Assembly (NCBI RefSeq): GCF_028898845.1
Contig: NZ_CP118574.1
Location: forward strand, 9,105,401-9,169,400
Length of the DNA: 64,000 nt
Direction: 5' to 3'
Origin: Streptomyces sp. WZ-12
GTDB taxonomy: Bacteria > Actinomycetota > Actinomycetes > Streptomycetales > Streptomycetaceae
Below, in pieces: positions 9,152 through 18,700 of the stretch. Position 1 is the stretch's first letter. Every line of letters starts with the position of its first letter. The translations under genes were made by a program, and so were the position numbers. The notes beneath the pieces are model-generated. The model saw nothing but the letters and a program-made list of their open reading frames with translations, made no database searches and was not told where the DNA came from.

Positions 9152-10854
9152 CGGCGGACCGGAAGGCGCTCGACGTCGCCCACGACCTCGGCAGGCTGCT
9201 CCTGGGACACCACAGCCGCTACCGGGACGGCAGGCTCCAGGACCTGGTCACCGACCTGCTGCGGGACCAACACCACCGGCGCGGCTGGATCGTCGACGCG
9301 GTCAACGGCAGCCTGCTGTTCCGGCAGAAGCTGGCCTACGCCCTGCGGCTGGAACCACGCCGGCTGTGGAGCAAGGCGGCGTTCCCCCTGCGTGCCGCGG
9401 CGGTCACCACCACACCGCGCCCGCTCTCCCTGCTCTGCCCGACCAGGAACCGCGTGGACAACCTGAACGCGTTCCTGCGCAGCGTCCAGCGGACCGCCGC
9501 CGCACCGGGACGGATCGAGGTGCTCTGCTACGTCGACGAGGACGATCCCGCGCTGTCCCAGTACCGCGAGCTGTTCGACCGGGCGCGCTGGCGCTACGGG
9601 GCGATCGGCCGGTGCGCCCTGCACGTCGGGCCGCCGATCGGGGTCGCGGCGGCCTGGAACCAACTGGCCGAACACGCCGGCGGCGACTTCCTGTTGATGG
9701 CCAACGACGACCAGCTCTACGTGGACTACGGCTGGGACGTCGCGCTGGACCGCCGGGCCGGGGAACTCGCCGAACTGCACGGGGACGACGTGCTGTGCCT
9801 CTACTTCGACGCCGCCCAGTACCCGGAGGGCGGCTGCGACTTCCCGATCGTCAGCAGGTCCTGGTACGAGACCCTCGGCTATTTCGTGCCGACGATCTTC
9901 CAACAGTGGGAGGTCGAGAAGTGGGTCTTCGACCTCGCCCAACGGCTCGGCAGGCTCTACCCGGTGCCCAAGGTCTTCGTCGAGCACCGGCACTACCAGG
10001 ACTACAAGGCGCCGTTCGACGACACCTACCAGCGGCACCGCATGACCCGGGGCAAGTCGATCGCCGACCACGCCCTGTTCCTCCGCACCGAGCACCGGCG
10101 GGTGGCGGAGGTGGACAAGCTCGCCGCCCGCACAGCGCGCGGCGGGCACGGCGACCGGCGCGCTAAGGAGCCGCCCGAACCACTGGCCGAACCGCTGGCC
10201 GGCCGCGCCCGGCGGCACTACCGGGCGCTCATCGACGCGCTGCACGCGGGCGGGCAGCCCCGCGCCGCGGCCGACTGCGCCGAGCTCGCGGTCCGTCAGG
10301 GCCTGTGGGCCACGGCACTGCACCGCCCGGCGGAGTTCCACCGGGAGCTGCCGGTGCACACGGACTACGACCCGGCCGACTTCTGGTTCACCGCCCAACT
10401 CACGGCCCAACACGAGGCGATCGTAAGGGAGTTGCGCGCCGCACCGGACGGTGGTCGACTGCGCCCGGAAGGCGGCCAGGGGGCCGGGACCGCCCGCATC
10501 GAGCTGTACCGCGACGGCACCTGGACCCCGCCGGCCGAGGCGCTGCCGGTCCTGCGCGGCGTCCTGGACAAGATCCCCGAAGCGCTGCTGTTCCCCGGGG
10601 CGACCGTCGAGCTGCTGCTCCACCACCCCCCGACCCGCGAACCGGCGAGCTGCGGACCGAGCAACGCGTATCTACGGGTCGAGTTCGGCCTGATCGTCGC
10701 GGCCGGCAGCGGGATCAGAGTCGGGGAGCGGACCGGGACCTGGCCGAGCGGCGGCTGCCTGATCTTCGACGACGGCCTCGAACGGCAGCGCTGGCACCAA
10801 GGCCACGGCCCGAACGCCGTGCTCGCCTTCCGCGTCCCGCACCCGGACCGGTGA
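9148..10854 (+). CDS. blmF: BlmF-like glycosyltransferase fused to inactive AspH-like domain
   Basis: The 568-residue protein starts at a GTG overlapping the previous stop. Residues about 85-290 form a GT-A fold: SLLCPTRNR opening and metal-binding MANDDQLYVD. Residues about 350-568 are a complete aspartyl/asparaginyl beta-hydroxylase-type region, paralogous to the genes at 30799 and 36250 and sharing the leader xHYRALIDAL and the DFWFT motif. In this copy both iron-ligand positions are changed: PHCG is ASCG (Ser501) and FEHEVW is LERQRW (Arg546). The hydroxylase half therefore looks unable to bind Fe(II) and may be structural. In bleomycin BlmF is described as a glycosyltransferase/beta-hydroxylase, thought to help build the gulose-mannose disaccharide. 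Confidence 0.85.
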   Translation: MTADRKALDVAHDLGRLLLGHHSRYRDGRLQDLVTDLLRDQHHRRGWIVDAVNGSLLFRQKLAYALRLEPRRLWSKAAFPLRAAAVTTTPRPLSLLCPTRNRVDNLNAFLRSVQRTAAAPGRIEVLCYVDEDDPALSQYRELFDRARWRYGAIGRCALHVGPPIGVAAAWNQLAEHAGGDFLLMANDDQLYVDYGWDVALDRRAGELAELHGDDVLCLYFDAAQYPEGGCDFPIVSRSWYETLGYFVPTIFQQWEVEKWVFDLAQRLGRLYPVPKVFVEHRHYQDYKAPFDDTYQRHRMTRGKSIADHALFLRTEHRRVAEVDKLAARTARGGHGDRRAKEPPEPLAEPLAGRARRHYRALIDALHAGGQPRAAADCAELAVRQGLWATALHRPAEFHRELPVHTDYDPADFWFTAQLTAQHEAIVRELRAAPDGGRLRPEGGQGAGTARIELYRDGTWTPPAEALPVLRGVLDKIPEALLFPGATVELLLHHPPTREPASCGPSNAYLRVEFGLIVAAGSGIRVGERTGTWPSGGCLIFDDGLERQRWHQGHGPNAVLAFRVPHPDR

Positions 10855-10859
10855 GCGGC

Positions 10860-12761
10860 ATGTGCGGCATCATCGGGATCTTCGCCCGCGACGCGGGACT
10901 GTCGACGGACGCGGCGACCGCGGCGATGACGGTGCTGCGCCCGAGGGGCCCCGACGGCTCCGGGGTCTGGTGCTCGTCGGACGGGCGGGCGGTGCTGGGG
11001 CACACCCGGCTCGCCGTGGTCGACCCGGAGGGCAGCGCCCAGCCGCTCGGCGACGAGCCGAGCCGGACCCGGCTCGTCGCCAACGGTGAGTTCTACGACT
11101 ACCAGCGCATCCGCACCGAGTTGGCCGGCACCGGACACCCCTGCCGCACCCGGGGCGACAGCGAGATCGCGCTGCGGCTCTACCTCAGGGACGGCCACCG
11201 GGCCCTGCGGACACTGCGGGGCGAGTTCGCCTTCGCGCTGTGGGACGGCCGCCGGAAGGAACTGTTCGCGGCGCGCGACCGGTTCGGCGTCAAGCCGCTC
11301 TACTACGCCGAACACGGCGGCAGGCTCTACCTCGCCTCCGAGATCAAGGCCCTCCTCGCCTGCGGCCTCGCGGCCCGTTGGGACCTGACGGCCTATGCCG
11401 CCCACCTCCAGATGGCCCTCCCACCGGACCGGACGCTGTTCGCCGGCATCCGCCAAGTACCGCCCGGCTGCTATCTGTTGGCCGGCGAGGACGGGGTCAC
11501 CCTCCACCGGTACTGGGACCTCGACTATCCGACGGCCGAAGAGCTGACCGCGGCCGAGCACGACGCGCCGACCGCGCTCACCGGGCATCTGGCGCAGGTG
11601 CGGTCCGGGCTGGACGAGGCCGTGCGGCTGCGGACGATCGCCGACGTCCCGTTGGCCTGCCACCTCAGCGGGGGTGTGGACTCCTCGGCGGTGGTCGCCA
11701 GCGCCGCCGACCACCGCGCGCTCACCACGTTCACCGTCGCCTTCGCCGACACCGCGCTCGACGAGAGCCCGGTCGCGGCACGGACCGCCGCCCGGCTCGG
11801 CGTGCCCAACCACCGGATCGAGCTCACCCCCGCGGACTTCGCCGAGAACCTGGCCGCCACGCTCCGGGCCGGCGAAATGGTGCAGGAGAACGCGCACGGC
11901 GTCGCCAGATACCTGCACAGCGCGGCGATCAGCGCCCACGGCTTCAAGGCCGCGCTGGCGGGGGAGGGCGGGGACGAACTGTTCGCCGGGTACCCGCAGT
12001 TCCAACAGGACCTCGCGCTGAGCCGGTCCCCGGAGGCCGGGGACCGAGCCCGCGCCGGGTACCGCAAGCTGGTCGAGTTCGGCGCTCCGCCGCACCTGCG
12101 CAGCGCGCTCGACCGGCTCGGCTTCCTGCCGAGCTGGCTCACCCAACGGCACTTCGCCGTACTGGCACCGTCGCGCGCCCTGCTGCGCCCGGAGTTCGCC
12201 GAGGTGCTGGCCGGCACGGACGCCTGCACACCCCTGCTGGACCAGTCCCGCCACCAACTGGCCGGGCGCGCTCCGCTGCACCAGTCGCTGTACCTGTTCG
12301 CCAAGAGCTGGCTGCCCAACTACATCCTGGGCGCCGAACGGCTGGACGCCGCGCACGGCGTCGAGGTCAGGCTGCCGTTCTTCGACCACCACCTGTTCGC
12401 CACCGCCCGGACCGCGCCGCTGTCCTGGTACACCCGCGCGGACACCACCAAGTACGTCCTGCGCGCCGCGGTCCACGACCGGTTGCCCGAGGAGGTGCGT
12501 GCGGGCGGAAAACGCGGCTTCTTCGCCCCGCCGCTCGTCCGCGACGACGGGCTACTGGCGACGGTACGGGAGCTGTGCGCGGGGCCGGCCCTGCGGGACA
12601 ACCCCTTCTACCACCCGGCGGCGGTGCGCCGGCTGCTCGACGCACTCCTGGCCCGCCCGGTCGACCAACGGGCCGGCAGCGAACGCCTGGTGCAGCTCGT
12701 GGTGGCGACGAGCGTGCTCACCGCCGAGTTCGGCATGACCGCCGGCGAGGTGACCGGATGA
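10860..12761 (+). CDS. asnB: Asparagine synthetase (glutamine-hydrolysing)
   Basis: This 633-residue class II amidotransferase begins MCGIIG. The ATG at 10860 is chosen over a GTG nine bases upstream because Cys2 must become the N-terminal nucleophile. The glutaminase half contains LVANGEFYDY and DRFGVKPLYY; the synthetase half contains the ATP pyrophosphatase loop LSGGVDSSAV near residue 272 and GEGGDELFAGY. Length and domain order are normal for AsnB. The bleomycin cluster also carries an Asn-synthetase-like gene. It could supply Asn for the Asn modules or amidate a carboxylate of the peptide; the sequence does not decide between these. It lies between blmF-like and blmIV-like genes in the same operon. 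Confidence 0.9.
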   Translation: MCGIIGIFARDAGLSTDAATAAMTVLRPRGPDGSGVWCSSDGRAVLGHTRLAVVDPEGSAQPLGDEPSRTRLVANGEFYDYQRIRTELAGTGHPCRTRGDSEIALRLYLRDGHRALRTLRGEFAFALWDGRRKELFAARDRFGVKPLYYAEHGGRLYLASEIKALLACGLAARWDLTAYAAHLQMALPPDRTLFAGIRQVPPGCYLLAGEDGVTLHRYWDLDYPTAEELTAAEHDAPTALTGHLAQVRSGLDEAVRLRTIADVPLACHLSGGVDSSAVVASAADHRALTTFTVAFADTALDESPVAARTAARLGVPNHRIELTPADFAENLAATLRAGEMVQENAHGVARYLHSAAISAHGFKAALAGEGGDELFAGYPQFQQDLALSRSPEAGDRARAGYRKLVEFGAPPHLRSALDRLGFLPSWLTQRHFAVLAPSRALLRPEFAEVLAGTDACTPLLDQSRHQLAGRAPLHQSLYLFAKSWLPNYILGAERLDAAHGVEVRLPFFDHHLFATARTAPLSWYTRADTTKYVLRAAVHDRLPEEVRAGGKRGFFAPPLVRDDGLLATVRELCAGPALRDNPFYHPAAVRRLLDALLARPVDQRAGSERLVQLVVATSVLTAEFGMTAGEVTG

Positions 12762-12777
12762 CGAAGGGGGGACGGCC

Positions 12778-15700
12778 ATGACGGAACCGGCACTGGAGTC
12801 GATCCTCGCCGGGCTGGCGGAGACGGAGGCGGCGGAGCTGCGACGGCGGATCGCCGCGCTGTCCCCCCAAGCCCGGGCAGTGTTCGAGCGGACCCTCTCC
12901 GAGGGTCCGGCCACGGCCGCCCCGGCGCCCGCGGCCGAGACGGTCCGGCCCTCCTTCGGCCAGGAACGGATGTGGCTGCTCAACGAACTGGCGCCGGCCG
13001 CCTACACCTACGCCACCGCGGTCCGGCTGCGCGGCCCGCTCAACCCGGTCGCCCTGCGGTCGGCACTCAACGCCGTCGTCCGACGCCAGGAGGCCCTGCG
13101 CACCAGCCTGTACCAGGCCGAGGACGGGACCCTGGTGTGCTCGGTCGCCACCAGGGCCACGGTGCCGCTCCTGCTGGTCGACCTCTCCCACCCGGCCGGA
13201 ACCGACGACCGGGACGCGCGACTCGACGCACTGCTGCGGACACAGGTCCGCCGCCCCTTCGACCTGCGCCACGGACCGCTGCTGCGCACGGTGCTGTTCC
13301 GGCTGGGCCCCGCAGACCACCTCGTCCTGCTCACCCTCCACCACGCGGTCACCGACGGCTGGTCCAACGGCGTGCTGGCCCAGGCCCTTTCGGACTGCTA
13401 CCAGGACCTCACCGCAGGGCAGCCGGTCCGCCTGCCGTTCCCCGCGCTCGGCTACCACGACTACGCCGCCTGGCAACGCACCCGGCTCACCGGACCGGAA
13501 GCCGCCGAGCTGACCGGCTTCTGGCGCGACCGGCTCGCCGACCTGCCCTACACCGAGCTGCCGTTGGACCATCCGCGACCGGCCACCGGGCGCGGCACCG
13601 GCGCCAACCACAGCCTCCTGATCGGTCCGGAGCTGGCCGACCGCCTGGACGCACTGCGACGGGAAACCGGCGGCTCCCTGTTCCTGCTGGTGCTGACCGC
13701 CCTGTCGGTGGTGCTGCACGGGTGGACAGGGCAGCGCGACCTCGTCGTCGGCACCCTCGTCTCCGGCCGCACCAGGCCGGAGTTCGACCGGCTCATCGGC
13801 TACTTCGTCAATGTCGTGCCGCTGCGGCTGCGGATCGAGGACGGGCAGGGCTTCCACGAACTCTGGGCGGCGACGCGCACATCCACCCTGGAGAGCCTCG
13901 CCCACCAGGAAATGCCCTACGAGCACCTGCTGGAGCTACACCGGGCCGACGGCGGGGGCGACACCCCGATCAGGGTGCTGTGCGTCGCCCAACAGGCCCA
14001 TCCGACCCTGGAGTTGCCGGGTCTGGCGGCCGAACAGCCGGACATCGAGCTGGGGTCGGCGCAGTTCGACCTGCTGGTCGAGATCTGGGAACAGGCCAAC
14101 GGGATCAGGATCTCCTGCCAGTACGACCTGGACCTGTTCACCGCACCCACCATCGCGCTCCTCGCCGAGCAACTGCACGCCGTGCTGGCCGGCTGCGCAC
14201 ACCACCCCGACCGGACCGCCGCCCAACTGCTGGCCCCACCGGTCGCCGTCCAGCCCGCACCTCCGCCGGCCGCCGGGCGGACCGACAGCGTGCCCGCGGC
14301 CTTCGAACGCCGGGTCGACCACGCCCCGGACGCGGTCGCGGTGGTCGACGGCGGGCGCGCGGTCACCTACCGCGCACTGGACCACAGGGCCAACCAACTG
14401 GCCAGCAAGCTGCGGGCACGGGGAGTGGCGGACGGCGACCGGGTCGCCTGCTGCCTGCCCCGCTCCCTGGACTCGGTGCTCGCCGTGCTCGGGGTGCTCA
14501 AGGCCGGGGCCGCCTATGTGGCGTTGGACCCGGACCAGCCCGCCCAACGGCTCGCCGAGATCGCCGCCGACGCCCGGCCCCGGTGCGTACTCACCACCAC
14601 CGCACTGCTGCCCCGCTGCGCCACGATGGACAGTCCCCTGATCGCGGTCGACGACCCCGGCGACCCGGTCGACGGGTTCCCGGCACACCGCCCGAACCGC
14701 CCCGTCCACCGGGAGTCGGTCGCCTACCTGATCTACACCTCCGGTTCGACCGGCCCGCCCAAGGGCGTCCTCGGCACCCACCGCGGGGTGCTCAACCGGG
14801 TGCGGTGGATGCGGCGGACCCACCCCGCCACCGGCGCGGAAGCCTGGGCGGCCAGGACGTCCCCCGGCTTCGTCGACGCGGTGGCGGAGACCTTCGGCCC
14901 GCTGCTGTCCGGCGTGCCGCTGGTATTGCTCGGAGCCCAGGACACCGCCGACCCCGAGCGGTTGGTCGGCAGGCTCCGCACGCACCGGGTGACCCGGCTC
15001 GTGGTGGTGCCGACCCTGCTGCGCATCCTGCTCGACGACCAACCGGACCTGTACCTACCGGACCTGCACACCTGGGTCAGCAGCGGCGAAGCGCTCGGCG
15101 CCGACCTGGCCGAACGGTTCCACCGGCGCCTGCCCGGCCGCCGGCTGCTCAACCTCTACGGTTGCGCCGAGGTCGCCGCGGACGCCACCGCGTTCGAGGT
15201 GCGCCCCGGCGGCAATCCGGCGGCGATCCCGATCGGCCGGGCCATCGACGGTGTGGCCACCCGAGAACTGACCCCGGCCGGCCTGCCCGCGCCGACGCTG
15301 GGGTTCGGCGAACTCCACGTCGGCGGGGCCGGGTTGGCCCTCGGCTACCACGGGCGCCCCCAGGAGACCGCCGACCGGTTCGGACCGGTGCCCGGCGGCA
15401 GGCCGGGGCAACGCTGGTTCCGTACGGGCGACGCGGTGCGCCGCCGCGCCGACGGGAACCTGGAGTACCTCGGCAGGCTGGACTCCCAAGTGCAGATCCG
15501 GGGCCACCGGGTCGAGCCGGCCGAGGTCGAACGCGCCCTCCTGCGGCACCCCGGAATCCGCGCCGCCGCGGTCGTCACCCGCCCCGACGGCATCGGCGAG
15601 CCCCTGCTCGCCGCGTACGCCGTCGCCGCCGACCAGGAGCGGCCGCCGCACGACGTGACCGGATTCCTGCGCAACCGGCTTCCCGCCTACGCCGTGCCGG

Positions 15701-18700
15701 CCACCGTGGAGCTGATCGCGGAACTGCCGCTGAACGCCAGCGGCAAGGTCGATCGACGACGACTGCGCGCGCTGCGGCCGCACCCGGCACCGGCGGCGGA
15801 GCGGTGGACCGGACCGGACACCGGGCCGACCGAGGCCGTCGTGCTGGACGTCTTCGCCGCGTTGCTGCCGGCCCGCCGGCCCGGCCCGGCCGACGACTTC
15901 TTCCTGCTGGGCGGCAATTCGCTGCTCGCGGCGCGGGTCGCGGCGGTACTGCGCGAGCGGCTCGGCACCCCGGTGGGGTTGCGCGACCTCGTCGCGGCGC
16001 CGACGGCCCGCGCCCTGGCCGCCCGGCTCGACGCGGCGGCCGGACAGCAGGACGCACCGGAGGTCTCGGGGCGGCCGACCCCCGACCCGGCGGCGCAGTA
16101 CGCCCCGTTCCCGCTGACCGACATCCAACGGGCCTACCTCGTCGGCCGGGACGCAGACCTGGTCCTCGGACGCGTCTCCACCCACGCCTACCTGGAACTG
16201 ACCGCGACCGGACTGGACCTCGACCGCTTCCAGGCCGCACTGCGGGCGGTGATCGACCGTCATCCGATGCTGCGCGCCGTGCTGGCGGACAACGGCACGC
16301 AGCGGGTGCTGGACCCGGTGCCCCCCTACCGCATCGCCGTCCAGGACCTGCGACGGGAGACCGCGCCGGACCGGACCGCGCGACTGGCGGCCTGGCGGAC
16401 CGAACTCTCCCACCAGTTGCTCCCCGCCGACCGGTGGCCGCTGTTCGACGTCCGGGCCTCCCTGCTGCCCGACGGGGACACCCTGGTGCACCTCAGCATC
16501 GACGCCCTCATCTGCGACGCCCACAGCTTCGGGCTGGTGATGACCGAACTGACCGACCGCTACACCGGCCGGCAGCGCGGGTACCCGCCGCTGGAACTGA
16601 CCTTCCGGGACTATGTGCTGGCCGCCGAACGCCGCCGCGCGCAGCCGGAGTACCACGATGCCCGGACGTACTGGCGCAACCGCCTCGCCGACCTGCCGGA
16701 GGGCCCCGAACTGCCCCTGGCCACCGCGCCGGAGAGCATCGGCGCACCGCACTTCGTCCGCCGTTCCGGGACGCTGGACCGGGCGGACTGGACAGCGCTC
16801 AAGGCGCGGGCCGCCGAGTTCGGCCTGACGCCGTCCGCCGTCCTCCTGGCCGCCTTCGCCGAGATCGTGACCCGATGGAGCCGGCGCCCGCACTACAGCC
16901 TGATGCTCACCGTGTTCCAGCGGGAACCGGTACACCCCGAAGTCGACCTGATCGTCGGCGACTTCACGTCGTTGTCCGTGCTCGAAGTCGACCACCGCAC
17001 CACAGCGCCCTTCGCGGACCGCGCCGGCGCGCTGCACCGGCTGCTCTGGGCCGACCTGGACCACGCCCGGTTCAGCGGGGTCCAGGTGATGCGGGAATGG
17101 GCCCGGCAACGGGGCCGCCCACCGCAACTGCTGACCCCGGTGGTGTTCACCTCGAACCTGCCGCTGGCCACCGCCTCCGACGCGGCGCAGGCCGAACCCG
17201 CCCCGCTGGGCGAACTCGGCTACGGCATCACCCAGACCCCGCAGGTGCATCTGGACCACCAGGTCGCCGAGCGCGACGGCGACCTCGTCTTCAACTGGGA
17301 CGCGGTCGACGAACTGTTCCACCCCGGCGTGCTGGACGGGATGTTCGACGCCTACCGCCGACTCCTGGCCGACCTCGTGGCCGACCCCGCCCACTGGACC
17401 GGCCGACCGGAACCCTGGCTCCCCACCGCGCAGCAGGCCGTCAGGTCGGCGCTCACGGCCGCCGACACCACCGCCCCCCGACCGCACTGTCTGCATGAAC
17501 CGGTGTTCGCCCACGCGGCGGCACGGCCCGCGGACCTCGCGCTGATCGACGGCGAGATCAGGATGACCTACCGGGAGTTGGCCGAACGGGCCCGCCGGGT
17601 CGCCAACACCCTGCTGGCCACCGGCGACCGCCCCCACGCGCTGGTCGGCATCGCCACCGACAAGGGCTGGCAACAGGTGGTCGCCGCGCTCGGCGTGCTG
17701 GCGGCCGGGATGGCCTTCCTGCCGCTGGACCCCGAACTGCCCGACGCCCGCCTGCGGCACCTGATGGCGCGTGGCGAACTGCGGACCGTGCTCACCCAAC
17801 GGGCGCTGGCGGACCGGCTGCCGCGCCCGGCCGGAGTACGGGCGCTCGCCGTCGACCGGCCGACCGACCTCGACCGCTCGGACGGTCCGCCACGAGTGCA
17901 CACCGACCCCGCCGACCTGGCCTACGTCGTCTTCACCTCCGGCTCGACCGGAACGCCCAAGGGCGTGATGATCGACCACCGCGGCGCGGCGAACACCATC
18001 GACGCGGTCAACCGGCGGTTCGAAGTCGGCCGCCACGACCGCGTCCTGGCGGTCTCCTCCCTCAGCTTCGACCTCGCCGTCTACGACCTCTTCGGCCTGC
18101 TGTCCGCCGGGGGCACGGTCGTCCTGCCCGCGCCGGACAAGCGGCGCGATCCGGCGCACTGGGCCGAGTTGGTCGCCCGGGAACGGGTCACGCTCTGGAA
18201 CTCGGTGCCCGCGCTGGCGGAGGTCCTGGCCGAGTACGCCGGAAAGCTGGCGCCGACCGCGCTCGGCACGCTGCGCCTGGTACTGCTCAGCGGCGACTGG
18301 ATCCCGGTCGCCCTGCCCGACCGGCTCCGCGAACTGGCCCCCGGAGCCCGGCTGATGAGCCTCGGCGGTGCGACGGAGGGGTCCATCTGGTCGGTCTGGT
18401 ACCCCATCGGCGAGGTCGACCCGTCCTGGCGCAGCATCCCTTACGGCGTGCCCATGGCCCACCAGTCGATCCGGGTGCTCGACGACCGGTTGCGACCGCG
18501 CCCCGACTGGGTGGCCGGCGAGCTGTACATCGGCGGTGCCGGCGTCGCGCTGGGGTACTGGCGCGACGAGGAACAGACCCGGTACCGGTTCCCGCACGAC
18601 CCGGTGACCGGCGAGCGCCTGTACCGGACCGGTGACCTGGCCCGCCATCTGCCCGACGGGAACCTGGAGTTCCTCGGCCGGGAGGACGGCCAGGTGAAGA

